From contig CAMWTJ010000019.1 of assembly GCA_947177185.1 (NCBI GenBank), positions 1 to 35,015 of the forward strand: a stretch of 35,015 nt of DNA, read 5' to 3'. Below are positions 24,612-31,642 of the stretch, piece by piece. Each line of letters begins with the position of its first letter. Position 1 is the stretch's first letter. The notes under the pieces are model-generated. The model was given only the letters and a program-made list of their open reading frames with translations, did no database searches and had not been told where the DNA came from. The stretch is from an uncultured Porphyromonadaceae bacterium (GTDB lineage: Bacteria > Bacteroidota > Bacteroidia > Bacteroidales > Muribaculaceae). A program made the translations under genes and the position numbers.

Positions 24612-25184
24612 TCACTCTCTGCAGATATCGGAGATTATGAAATCGAGCATCGCGTCGGCCGACACTGCCAGACCGGCCGAATCGGTGTCGGCGCCGGCTA
24701 TGTCCATGGCGTGCATGCAGTCGAGCGCGAAGCCTTCGAGCAAGCGGCAGCGCCCGGCGTCGAAGCGCCCGCTCTCGATGCCTTCGGCCAGCAGCGCGTG
24801 AAGCATGGCCTTGGCCTGGCCGCTTACAAGGCTGCGCACGCGGCTCATACGCCGCAGGTCGGGCTTAAACAGGGCGCGGAGCGATGCCACGGCCGATGTG
24901 TGCTCGCGACGCTGCACAAGACGCACCGACAGAAATTCACGCAGACGCGTTTCCACGGGCGCGTCGGCTTCGACGGCGGCTTTCAGACGCTCCAGCAGAA
25001 ACTCGCTGTCGCTCTGCAGCACTGCCGCATACACCTCTTTTTTGTTTCGGAAATAAGTGTACACCGTGCGCCGGCCACGCTCGCTCGCGGTGGCAATATC
25101 GCCCATCGTGGTGGCTTCAAGTCCTTTGCGGGCAAAAAGCTGCCGGGCTACGTCTATAAGGTGGTCGCGGGTGGTGTGGGCCAT
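24612..25184 (-). CDS. TetR/AcrR-family transcriptional regulator
   Basis: A 190-residue protein. The N-terminal TetR helix-turn-helix is clear (residues 4-50: ARQLFARKGLEATTMGDIA, then RRTVYTYFRNKKEVYAAVL). The C-terminal helical domain would bind a ligand or form the dimer and gives no clue to the inducer. No efflux pump or other obvious target gene is divergent from it. Downstream on the same strand is the amidase, which has its own promoter candidate. The start codon lies only 9 bp from one arm of the palindromic repeat at 25194, so the promoter must lie inside the repeat unit. Confidence 0.87.
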   Translation of the reverse strand: MAHTTRDHLIDVARQLFARKGLEATTMGDIATASERGRRTVYTYFRNKKEVYAAVLQSDSEFLLERLKAAVEADAPVETRLREFLSVRLVQRREHTSAVASLRALFKPDLRRMSRVRSLVSGQAKAMLHALLAEGIESGRFDAGRCRLLEGFALDCMHAMDIAGADTDSAGLAVSADAMLDFIISDICRE

Positions 25185-25193
25185 GTCTTAATA

Positions 25194-25407
25194 AGAGCCC
25201 GTTCCCCAATTCTTGTTAAATCGGGAGCTGTCAGTCTTTGAGCTATTTTGCTTTAAACAGTCAAAGGATGGCTGCGGCCGGTTTCTCATTGGGGCGGTAG
25301 GCTTTTTTAGTTTATAAATCTGTATATATTTGAACCGATTCTATTATCAAGTCACCTTGGTGTCGTTCCACGACCCCCGGTTTAACAAAAGTTGGGGAAC
25401 GGGCTCT
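25194..25407. repeat. Inverted-repeat element, expanded copy
   Basis: 25194-25220 and 25381-25407 form inverted arms: 16 bp perfect at the ends (AGAGCCCGTTCCCCAA and its complement), then 11 bp with two mismatches. Similarity weakens further inside. The arms match the compact palindrome at 15368-15412. The 160-bp interior carries no gene but has a TATATTTG box at 25325-25332 on the plus strand. The unit fills most of the gap between tetR and ybaK. It could be a MITE-like element or two diverged palindromes facing each other. Confidence 0.7.
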
Positions 25408-25457
25408 AAATATTGCGCGAAGTTAGGTATTTTTCCGCACATATTGCGTTTTTTTGC

Positions 25458-25466
25458 TATTTTTGC
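25458..25466 (+). promoter_or_regulatory. Candidate -7 element of ybaK-aroC
   Basis: TATTTTTGC matches TAnnTTTG and lies 18 bp before the ybaK ATG at 25484. The region upstream is T-rich but has no exact TTG at 20 bp. Confidence 0.5.
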
Positions 25467-25483
25467 GACAAAATTGTCAAATA

Positions 25484-25966
25484 ATGGCGAACATCACAAA
25501 AACCAATGCAGCGCGCCTGCTCGACAAAGCGCGGATAGCCTACCGGCTTGTCCCCTACACCGTCGACCCGGACAATCTCGCCGCCGACCACGTGGCGGCG
25601 GAGCTTGGGGAGGACATACGACAGGTATTTAAAACCCTCGTGCTCAAAGGAGAGCGCACCGGGCATTTCGTATGCGTAGTACCCGGCGACTGCGAAGTCG
25701 ACCTTAAAAAAGCCGCACGCGCGGCAGGCGACAAGAAAGCCGACCTTATACCGATGAAAGAACTGCTGCCCACCACCGGCTATATACGCGGAGGATGCTC
25801 GCCTATCGGTATGAAGAAAGCGTTTCCGACCTTCTTTCACTCTACCGCTACGGATTTCGACACCATATTTGTGAGCGCAGGCGTACGCGGCCTGCAGCTG
25901 GCCGTCGCCCCGGACGCGCTGATTGCCTTCACAGGCGCCACCATTGCCGATCTCGTACAGGAATGA
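25484..25966 (+). CDS. ybaK: Cys-tRNA(Pro)/Cys-tRNA deacylase, YbaK/EbsC family
   Basis: 160 residues from the ATG at 25484 (MANITKTNAARLLDKARI). An upstream ATG at 25454 lies before the -7 box and is unlikely. The YbaK/ProRS-INS fold is recognisable: VFKTLVLKGERTGHFVCVVPGD, then LKKAARAAGDKKADL, and the TGYIRGGCSPIGMKK loop. Family members hydrolyse Cys mischarged on tRNA-Pro, acting with ProRS in the cytosol. The stop overlaps the aroC start (ATGA at 25963-25966), so the two genes are translationally coupled. No functional link between them is obvious. Confidence 0.93.
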   Translation: MANITKTNAARLLDKARIAYRLVPYTVDPDNLAADHVAAELGEDIRQVFKTLVLKGERTGHFVCVVPGDCEVDLKKAARAAGDKKADLIPMKELLPTTGYIRGGCSPIGMKKAFPTFFHSTATDFDTIFVSAGVRGLQLAVAPDALIAFTGATIADLVQE

Positions 25967-26979
25967 ACACGCTGGGACACATTTTCCGATTCACAAATTT
26001 CGGAGAAAGCCACGGGCCGGCCATAGGCGGCGTGGTGGACGGCATGCCCGCCGGACTGCCGCTCGACGTCGCCGCCATACAGTGCGAACTCGACCGACGC
26101 AGGCCGGGCTCGGGCGCAGCCGGCACCTCTTCGCGTCGGGAGAGCGACCTCATTGAAATCCTTTCAGGCGTGTACGAGGGTGTCACCACCGGCACTCCCA
26201 TCGCTTTCGTGATAGCCAACATCGACGCGCGCCCTGCCGACTACGACTCCATGCGCCACGCCCTGCGCCCCGGCCACGCCGACGCTACGTACATGCTGAA
26301 ATACGGCGTGCGCGACCACCGCGGCGGCGGACGCGCGAGCGCACGCACCACCGCGGCCACCGTGGCGGCAGGAGCCATGGCAAGGCAGCTGATAGCGCAC
26401 AGCGGCATAAGCGTGCGCGCCTACGCGTCAAGCATAGGAGGCGCCACCGATGCCGAAGGCATGGCGCGCGAACTGCGCGAGGCGCAGCAGGCTGCCGACA
26501 CGACGGGCGGCACTGTCACGTGCGTCATATCAGGCTGTCCGGCCGGACTCGGCGAGCCCGTGTTCGGCAAGCTCCAGGCACGGCTGGCCGCAGCCATGAT
26601 GAGCATCAACGCCGCCAAGGGCTTCGAGTACGGCGAGGGCTTCGCCTCTGCGGCCATGCGCGGCTCGCAGACGCTCGACCGCCCCGTGGGCATAGACAGC
26701 GCGCTGCACACCGAGGCCAACCACGCGGGGGGCATACTCGGCGGCATCAGCACCGGCGAAGATATCACCATGAGGGTTGCTTTCAAGCCCATAGCCACCA
26801 TGATGCGCGCCGTCGACACCATCGACTCGCACGGACAGCCCTGCACGTTAATGGCAAAAGGAAGGCACGACGTATGCGCCGTGCCTCGCGCCGTGCCGGT
26901 GGTGGAAGCGATGGCTTGCCTCACCATGGCCGACGCCCTGCTCGCTGCCCGCGCCGCGGGTCAGTTGAGCACCTTATAG
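25963..26979 (+). CDS. aroC: Chorismate synthase
   Basis: 338 residues from the ATG that overlaps the ybaK stop (MNTLGHIFRFTNFGESHG). Family motifs include the first signature GESHGPAIGGVVDGMPAG, the RRPG and S(R/E)ES-type region (RRESDLIEILSG), the DHRGGGRASAR loop, and MRGSQTLDRPVG. It converts EPSP to chorismate with reduced FMN, the last step of the shikimate pathway. The protein is a little shorter than the usual 350-360 residues, mainly at the C-terminus, but all recognised motifs are present. Its 3' end overlaps the convergent ilvA by 19 bp. Confidence 0.95.
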   Translation: MNTLGHIFRFTNFGESHGPAIGGVVDGMPAGLPLDVAAIQCELDRRRPGSGAAGTSSRRESDLIEILSGVYEGVTTGTPIAFVIANIDARPADYDSMRHALRPGHADATYMLKYGVRDHRGGGRASARTTAATVAAGAMARQLIAHSGISVRAYASSIGGATDAEGMARELREAQQAADTTGGTVTCVISGCPAGLGEPVFGKLQARLAAAMMSINAAKGFEYGEGFASAAMRGSQTLDRPVGIDSALHTEANHAGGILGGISTGEDITMRVAFKPIATMMRAVDTIDSHGQPCTLMAKGRHDVCAVPRAVPVVEAMACLTMADALLAARAAGQLSTL

Positions 26980-28157
26980 CCTTTTTCGGAAAGAGCCTCG
27001 CGTATGTGGTCTATATGGCCGTTGTCGCGCGTTTCAAGCTCGATGCGTATGGTGCAGCCGTTGATCTCTGCGCTTGTATTTATGCGCTCGTGGCTCACTG
27101 ATATTATATTGCCGCCGGCGTCAGCAATCACATTGCACACGCCCGACAGCTGTCCGGGCTTGTCGGCAAGGTCGATGGAGAACGTGTAGTTGCGGCCGCT
27201 CTTAGACAGACCGCGCGTGATGACACGGCTGAGCGTGCTCACATCGATATTGCCGCCGCTCACCAGGCATACCACTTTTTTGCCTTTGACGGGCACCTTG
27301 TCGTACATCACAGCAGCCACGCTCACGGCGCCGGCGCCTTCTGCCACTATTTTCTGCTGCTCTATGAGCGCGAGTATGGCTGCGGCTATTTCGTCGTCGC
27401 TCACGGTAATCACCTCGTCGACATAGCGGGCACACATCTCGTAGGTGTTGACACCGGGCTCCTTTACGGCTATGCCGTCGGCTATGGTGCTCACCTCGCC
27501 CAGCCGGGCTATATGGCCCTCCTGCAGCGAAGCGGCCATGGACGGCGCACCCGACGACTGCACGCCGTAGACCTTGATTTCGGGACGCAGAGTCTTGATG
27601 GCAAACGCCACACCGCTCACAAGACCGCCGCCGCCGATGGGCACGACCACGGCCTCAACGTCAGGCATCTGTTCGAGTATCTCAAGCCCTATGGTGCCCT
27701 GCCCCGCTATCACTTTGGGGTCGTCGAAAGGATGCACGAAGGTATAGCCTTTCTCCTTCTGCAGTTCGATAGCACGTGCGTAGGCGTCGTCGTACACGCC
27801 CGGCACAAGGCACACCTCGGCGCCATAGCTCTTCGTGGCCTCCACTTTGGAAATAGGCGCTCCGGCCGGAAGGCAGATCACGGCCTTTATGCCATTGCGG
27901 CGCGCACCCAAGGCCACGCCCTGCGCGTGGTTGCCCGCCGAGCATGCTATCACACCGCGAGCCTTCTCCTCGTCGCTCAGCTGCGATATCTTGTAGTAGG
28001 CGCCACGCAGCTTGAACGAGCCAGTGAGCTGAAGATTCTCCGTTTTAAGATACACATCCGCCTCGGGATTGATTTTGGGAGCGGGTATGAGCGATGTTTT
28101 CCGCGCGACGTCCTTCAGTACGGCAGCGGCATTGAAAATCTCACTAATTTCCAACAT
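26961..28157 (-). CDS. ilvA: Threonine ammonia-lyase
   Basis: 398 residues. The PLP lysine is in GSFKLRGA, followed by CSAGNHAQGVA and the phosphate-binding loop IGGGGLVSG. The C-terminal 75 residues (SIDLADKPGQLSGVCNVIADAG) form an ACT-like regulatory domain. One ACT domain and 400 residues fit the shorter, catabolic or anaerobic-type form. The enzyme deaminates threonine to 2-oxobutanoate, used for isoleucine synthesis or fermentation. It starts 10 bp after the engB stop, so both are on one mRNA. Confidence 0.92.
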   Translation of the reverse strand: MLEISEIFNAAAVLKDVARKTSLIPAPKINPEADVYLKTENLQLTGSFKLRGAYYKISQLSDEEKARGVIACSAGNHAQGVALGARRNGIKAVICLPAGAPISKVEATKSYGAEVCLVPGVYDDAYARAIELQKEKGYTFVHPFDDPKVIAGQGTIGLEILEQMPDVEAVVVPIGGGGLVSGVAFAIKTLRPEIKVYGVQSSGAPSMAASLQEGHIARLGEVSTIADGIAVKEPGVNTYEMCARYVDEVITVSDDEIAAAILALIEQQKIVAEGAGAVSVAAVMYDKVPVKGKKVVCLVSGGNIDVSTLSRVITRGLSKSGRNYTFSIDLADKPGQLSGVCNVIADAGGNIISVSHERINTSAEINGCTIRIELETRDNGHIDHIREALSEKGYKVLN

Positions 28158-28167
28158 GGTGTTTATG

Positions 28168-28773
28168 TTACTCTAAAGGTAAGTTGTTTAGTTCCTCGAT
28201 ATAATCCAGCAAAGCCTCGCGACCGCGGCGGTCGGCGCTCGATGTTCTGAACACGGGCGGCAGCTCCTCCCAGCGCTCCATCAGTGCCGAAAGATACACC
28301 TCGGTGGCTTTTTTGGCCGCAGTGGAACTCAGTTTGTCGAGCTTGGTGAACACTATACTGAACGGCACGCCGTTTTCGCCGAGCCACTCCATGAATTCGA
28401 GGTCGATGCGCTGAGGCGCGTGCCTTGAGTCGACAAGCACGAAAAGAGTGGTCATTTCCATGCGGTTCAGTATATAGTCCTTTATCAGCTTCTCGAGCTT
28501 TGCGCGGTCGGCCTTGCTGCGGGCGGCATATCCGTAGCCGGGCAGGTCTACCACAAACCATTCGTCGTTCACCAGAAAATAATTGATAAGCATGGTCTTG
28601 CCGGGAGTAGACGACGTCTTTGCCAGGTCTTTCCGGCCAAGCAGCATATTGATGAGCGACGATTTCCCCACATTGGAGCGTCCGATGAAAGCATATTCGT
28701 GTCGCTTTGCATCGGCCGGACATTTGGCTGCGGAAGGTGCGCTCACTACGAAGCGCGCATTGTTTACTATCAT
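28168..28773 (-). CDS. engB: Ribosome-assembly GTPase EngB/YsxC
   Basis: 201 residues with the G motifs in order: G1 GRSNVGKSS, switch region STPGKT, G3 DLPGYGYA, G4 TKLD and G5 SSADRRG. The lengths and motif spacing are those of EngB (YihA/YsxC), which helps assemble the 50S subunit. It precedes ilvA by 10 bp. It is the last clearly chromosomal gene before the element; a terminator at 28792-28828 separates it from leftward transcription of the element. Confidence 0.95.
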   Translation of the reverse strand: MIVNNARFVVSAPSAAKCPADAKRHEYAFIGRSNVGKSSLINMLLGRKDLAKTSSTPGKTMLINYFLVNDEWFVVDLPGYGYAARSKADRAKLEKLIKDYILNRMEMTTLFVLVDSRHAPQRIDLEFMEWLGENGVPFSIVFTKLDKLSSTAAKKATEVYLSALMERWEELPPVFRTSSADRRGREALLDYIEELNNLPLE

Positions 28774-28791
28774 AACCTGCTGTGTATAAAT

Positions 28792-28828
28792 AAAAAAAGA
28801 CTCTCGAGCGCGGGGCTCAAGAGTCTTT
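28792..28828 (-). terminator. Terminator separating the element from engB
   Basis: A 14-bp stem with one wobble (28796-28809 with 28815-28828) and a 5-nt loop is followed on the minus strand by seven T residues. It ends leftward transcription arriving from the element and lies upstream of engB, protecting that gene from read-through. Confidence 0.85.
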
Positions 28829-28924
28829 GGCGAGTAGCGAATCAGGGACTACCACCTTTTTGTCTAACTCTCTGCCCATAACGGGTTTACGTTTAGGTTC
28901 GTTTTTATTTGTATCACATTTGTA
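28817..28924 (-). pseudogene. Possible 3' remnant of a minus-strand gene at the element boundary
   Basis: A short open frame encodes 35 residues without an early start (ending in VVVPDSLLAKDS) and stops inside the first arm of the terminator at 28792-28828. A stop directly followed by a terminator is how genes normally end, but the frame is closed upstream at 28927. The last 20 residues could start at an ATG at 28879. It may be the tail of a gene cut by insertion of the element, or a small gene. It is not recognised. Confidence 0.3.
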
Positions 28925-28928
28925 TCAC
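28907..28928. repeat. Tandem 11-bp direct repeat near the element's left end
   Basis: ATTTGTATCAC occurs twice in a row with no spacer. It lies between the last repressor gene and the terminator next to engB. Such short direct repeats near an element end are often integrase arm sites or operators, but no integrase is present in the window to support this. Confidence 0.6.
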
Positions 28929-28979
28929 AACATTTTTGGCTATCTCATTGTGTTGTAAACGCTTACGCATTTACGGCAG

Positions 28980-29342
28980 CTATTTGCTTGATAATGCGTC
29001 AATTATCCTATGCAGCGCATCGATTTGCAATTTCGCGCCCTCGTATGCCTGCTTGTAGTCGGCGTTGAGGTCGCCGCCTCCCTGCATAGTCATTGCTCCC
29101 TCGCCGGTGCATATCCATGCGAGGTTTAGTTGCGGGAACGCCTTGATAATGCGTCCGAGCATTTCGGTGCCGATGTTGCCCTTGCCGGTGTGCATGTTGT
29201 TGGATATGTACTTTGGCGAGAGGCTGCATATCCGCTCGAAGTCGTACTCGCTCTTGCAGAGGCCCTGGCCCTGCGCCCACTTGACAAACTCCCGGAGGCG
29301 CTGGATGGGGGTGGACTGTTTTATTTCGTTTTCTGTTGCCAT
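28980..29342 (-). CDS. Phage CI-type helix-turn-helix protein 1
   Basis: 120 residues. The N-terminal half (FVKWAQGQGLCKSEYDFERI, then LSPKYISNNMHTGKGNIGTEML) looks like a divergent XRE/CI repressor DNA-binding domain. The end of it carries LNLAWICTGEGAMT, the W-x-x-TG-x-G-x-M sequence commonly found at the end of the HTH domain of Bacteroidetes phage repressors. The C-terminal 40 residues are helical and have no peptidase. It is the last gene of the leftward operon that begins with a related protein (30597-31058). It could be a second repressor or an antirepressor-type partner. Confidence 0.6.
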   Translation of the reverse strand: MATENEIKQSTPIQRLREFVKWAQGQGLCKSEYDFERICSLSPKYISNNMHTGKGNIGTEMLGRIIKAFPQLNLAWICTGEGAMTMQGGGDLNADYKQAYEGAKLQIDALHRIIDALSSK

Positions 29343-29367
29343 ATTCTGATAAAATGACTATATTTGC
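29336..29367 (+). promoter_or_regulatory. Plus-strand promoter inside the leftward operon
   Basis: TTG (29336-29338), exactly 20 bp, then TATATTTGC (29359-29367) form a complete Bacteroidetes promoter. It overlaps the start of the repressor-like gene at 29342 and reads antisense into 29391-29957. An 88-residue open frame starts at 29371, but it is a shadow of the minus-strand gene and not called here. Confidence 0.6.
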
Positions 29368-29390
29368 GGTATGACAATATCCATTTCTTA

Positions 29391-29957
29391 TCATTTGCCT
29401 GACGGCATTGCCTTGGATTCGTCCCGAACAGCTGAGTGTTTCGCTGACGTTTCGATTTCCAATATCCGTATAGAATCATTAGCTAATGTGCTCGCAGAAC
29501 TTTCTAAACTTTCGGTCAATGACTTTGCACGGCTTGCTACGCTATCTTCATTCAAACCCAATTGCGACTCGGACGACCATAATGTTGAATCGATTATGAG
29601 GCGGTTAGCTTCGCCACATTCGGGGTTGTCTGATTGAGTGTAGCCTCTTAGCGCCCACCCGGCATATCCTGAGATTAGTGCGACTGCTACATTTTCGACT
29701 ATGCGTAACACTAATCCTTTTGCGTTGCGCCTTGTTTGCGCCCTACTCAATCGTGTATAACCGCCACTTTCAAGGAACGCCTTGCCATTGGTGGTTATAC
29801 GTATGAATATCGGGGTCTTCTCGGCGTCGTATTTTACCGTGATAAAACCCGCTTGCTCCAAATCAAACAAATGCTTCGTCAATCCCTCAATCTCGTTGAT
29901 GGGCTTGAACGCCTGAATCTGCGCCAGTATGCGGTCTTTCTCTTTCGCTTCGCTCAT
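29391..29957 (-). CDS. Unknown protein with wHTH-like start and one membrane helix
   Basis: 188 residues. Residues 1-65 (RILAQIQAFKPINEIEGLTKHLFDLEQAGFITV, split by charged loops) have the pattern of a small winged-helix domain with a beta-wing (PIFIRITTNGKAFLES). One hydrophobic segment follows (about residues 87-106: VENVAVALISGYAGWALRG), then a polar tail. No family is recognised. It lies 16 bp after the coiled-coil membrane protein and 48 bp before the second repressor-like gene in the leftward operon. A membrane protein in a lysogeny operon might act on other phages or on the host envelope, but nothing in the sequence shows this. Confidence 0.55.
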   Translation of the reverse strand: MSEAKEKDRILAQIQAFKPINEIEGLTKHLFDLEQAGFITVKYDAEKTPIFIRITTNGKAFLESGGYTRLSRAQTRRNAKGLVLRIVENVAVALISGYAGWALRGYTQSDNPECGEANRLIIDSTLWSSESQLGLNEDSVASRAKSLTESLESSASTLANDSIRILEIETSAKHSAVRDESKAMPSGK

Positions 29958-29973
29958 TAGTCGGCGGGGGTAG

Positions 29974-30597
29974 TTAGTCAGTAGTGATAAATTGGCTAAA
30001 ATACTTGATTAGGGAAGTAGCCTTTTCTCCCTCAATTTTTTTAAGAGCTTCGCATAAACGCTTAATCGCATCTTGGTCGAGTTGTTCCAAATTAAACGCT
30101 TTGCTCTTGTATATCTCCAACCAATCAAGGAGTTGGTCTGTGTGCTTTGAGTTTTCAGCATCATTACTTTTCTCCAATGCAACCACAAGACGATTAAATG
30201 CTTCGGAGAATTGATTCAACATCATGTGGTTAGTAGCCCATAATAGTTCAAGCATTGCTTGATTATTATTGTCATACTCTTGAATTTCCTTGTTTATTAT
30301 GGAAGACACCTTGCTCTCGACCTCAATCTTGAAATCTTTGAATTTATCGAGAATATCGCTTATCTTTCCTTCATACTCTTCTTTTAGGCGTTCTCTTGTT
30401 TGTTCAATTTCTTGTCGCGCATTAATAGTCTGCCATATTTGCCATCCTACGAGAAGGGTTACAATCACACTCAAAGTCGCCACGATTATTCCAGCTGAGC
30501 TATTAGAGTCAAAAGCCAAATCACAATAGCAGGCGTAACCAATCCACCCGCCAAGTATTGCTACAATGATGTATAATATAACGATTGCATTTCTCAT
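29974..30597 (-). CDS. Unknown membrane protein with two N-terminal helices and a coiled coil
   Basis: 207 residues. Two transmembrane helices (residues about 3-24 and 33-54) are followed by a coiled coil (residues 60-100: INARQEIEQTRERLKEEYEG) and a helical cytosolic domain. The start ATG shares one base with the stop of the preceding repressor-like gene (TAATG at 30595-30599), so the two are translationally coupled. This topology is common in small accessory proteins of unknown role in Bacteroidetes elements. It is expected to be made together with the repressor, in the lysogenic state. Confidence 0.6.
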   Translation of the reverse strand: MRNAIVILYIIVAILGGWIGYACYCDLAFDSNSSAGIIVATLSVIVTLLVGWQIWQTINARQEIEQTRERLKEEYEGKISDILDKFKDFKIEVESKVSSIINKEIQEYDNNNQAMLELLWATNHMMLNQFSEAFNRLVVALEKSNDAENSKHTDQLLDWLEIYKSKAFNLEQLDQDAIKRLCEALKKIEGEKATSLIKYFSQFITTD

Positions 30598-31058
30598 TAT
30601 TTCTTCCCTTTCAGTTCATCAATACGTTCTTTCAGCTCTGATATACGCTCGTCTTTGTCGGTTATGATGCTTTTGAGGTCTTTTATTTTATCCTCTTTAT
30701 GGGCGAGGCATACTTTCAGATGTTCTACATCTTTCTCCAACCCTTTTATGTACGCAATCAATTCAGGAGATGCGCCATTGAAATATACGTTATTGTCGCC
30801 TTGTTGATTATTGTTGCTATCGCCTTGAGTATTTTCATAAGTTGGGACAGCTCTAAGCATTTCGCCATTGCCAGTTTTAAGCCATTCAATATTGAGGCGA
30901 GGATAGGCTTGCGCAATTTTGTGGAAAGTGGCACCATAGCTCTTTTCAGTCATTTTGCTTGCGGTGCCAGCCTTTATATCACATTGACGCTCAAAGGCTC
31001 TCATAGATATATCCTCATAATTGAGGAACTGTTGTAGCCTATCTTGCAAAGTGTTCAT
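30597..31058 (-). CDS. Phage CI-type helix-turn-helix repressor candidate
   Basis: 153 residues. Residues 1-70 are an XRE-like HTH (ISMRAFERQCDIKAGTASKM, then FHKIAQAYPRLNIEWLKTGNGEML) sharing the W-x-x-TG-x-G motif with the protein at 28980-29342. A polar Asn/Gln-rich linker follows (GDSNNNQQGDNN). The last 60 residues form a coiled coil (YIKGLEKDVEHLKVCLAHKE), for oligomerisation. It is the first gene of the leftward operon, facing the rightward early genes, as expected for a lysogeny repressor. A palindromic operator candidate lies 4 bp before its start. Confidence 0.7.
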   Translation of the reverse strand: MNTLQDRLQQFLNYEDISMRAFERQCDIKAGTASKMTEKSYGATFHKIAQAYPRLNIEWLKTGNGEMLRAVPTYENTQGDSNNNQQGDNNVYFNGASPELIAYIKGLEKDVEHLKVCLAHKEDKIKDLKSIITDKDERISELKERIDELKGKK

Positions 31059-31061
31059 ATC

Positions 31062-31075
31062 TTAACAAATGTTAA
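31062..31075. promoter_or_regulatory. Palindromic operator candidate before the repressor gene
   Basis: TTAACA, two bases, TGTTAA is a perfect inverted repeat directly upstream of the repressor start at 31058. It lies within the leftward leader and 15 bp from the -33 box of the rightward promoter, so a bound repressor could affect both. Confidence 0.5.
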
Positions 31076-31089
31076 ATAATAGATGAAAG

Positions 31090-31122
31090 TTTGGAATGTT
31101 TGGAGTTTGATATTACCTTTGC
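31090..31122 (+). promoter_or_regulatory. Rightward early promoter
   Basis: TTTG (31090-31093), 20 bp, TACCTTTGC (31114-31122) fits the Bacteroidetes consensus. TTTGGA repeats (31090-31095, 31099-31104) with a third partial TTTGA (31106-31110) overlap the -33 region and may be operator half-sites. Transcription would start near 31128, with a leader of about 140 nt before the gene at 31269. The leader has a CGCCA/TGGCG hairpin and an alternative CCGCCA/TGGCGG pairing. Confidence 0.7.
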
Positions 31123-31204
31123 ATTGTCTTTCCGCCAAAGCAGTGGCGAGAGGCAATACAAAGGCTGGCGGCGACACTTCGCTACCTATCATATATTCTC
31201 AACT

Positions 31205-31236
31205 GCAAAGTTAGCCGTTAGCTTTTGTTTTTACAA
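31205..31236 (-). promoter_or_regulatory. Leftward repressor-operon promoter
   Basis: On the minus strand TTG (31236-31234), 20 bp, TAACTTTGC (31213-31205) is a full promoter. Transcription would start near 31198 and run left across the rightward promoter into the repressor gene at 31058. Confidence 0.65.
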
Positions 31237-31268
31237 GTTTTTGAGCAGTTATTTTCCGTAAAAACGAA

Positions 31269-31493
31269 ATGGCACAGGAATTAAAACATGACGCATTAAA
31301 GAAGATGAAGCTCGGAGGGCGGCCGAAGGTGTTTCGGTTCAATACTCCCGCTGAGTTTGAGTCGGCGAGGAAGAACGCCGAATACATACAAAAGAATTGC
31401 CCTCGCCCCGACGGCGCACGATACAATGTGAAATGCTCCTATCAGTCGGGCACAATAACGGTGACGCTAACTGAAAATGATACAGAAGGATGA
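31269..31493 (+). CDS. Small unknown protein, first gene of the rightward operon
   Basis: 74 residues. A basic N-terminus (KHDALKKMKLGGRPKVFRF) is followed by a helical segment (PAEFESARKNAEYIQKNC) and a C-terminal beta stretch. No family is recognised. Its stop overlaps the next start (ATGA at 31490-31493). Its position directly after the rightward promoter is that of an early phage gene such as a Cro or excision factor, but there is no HTH to support either. Confidence 0.65.
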   Translation: MAQELKHDALKKMKLGGRPKVFRFNTPAEFESARKNAEYIQKNCPRPDGARYNVKCSYQSGTITVTLTENDTEG

Positions 31494-31642
31494 AAAAGTT
31501 TGAATACTACTCGTTCTGCGGAACTCACGGCGACACCACCGACGAATATCTTGACAAACTTGGCAAGGACGGCTGGGAGGCATATGCAGTAGTTCCTAAC
31601 GGCGACACCATAGTGGTCTACCTCAAAAGGCATAAGCGATGA
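31490..31642 (+). CDS. Small protein resembling DUF4177
   Basis: 50 residues (MKKFEYYSFCGTHGDTTDEY, then LDKLGKDGWEAYAVVPNGDT). The sequence LGKDGWEAYAV followed by a strand and a basic end (YLKRHKR) resembles the DUF4177 pattern of small phage and plasmid proteins. Overlaps of 4 bp with the genes on both sides (31490 and 31639) show translational coupling and support it as a real gene despite its size. Confidence 0.65.
   Translation: MKKFEYYSFCGTHGDTTDEYLDKLGKDGWEAYAVVPNGDTIVVYLKRHKR

Noticed and set aside
28699-28881. 60-codon plus-strand frame across the element boundary
   Set aside because: It runs through the engB start and the terminator hairpin and has no recognisable features.
29371-29637. 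88-codon plus-strand gene directly after a good promoter
   Set aside because: It is fully antisense to the 188-residue minus gene that fits the operon. The promoter is kept as a finding, but the frame has no protein features.
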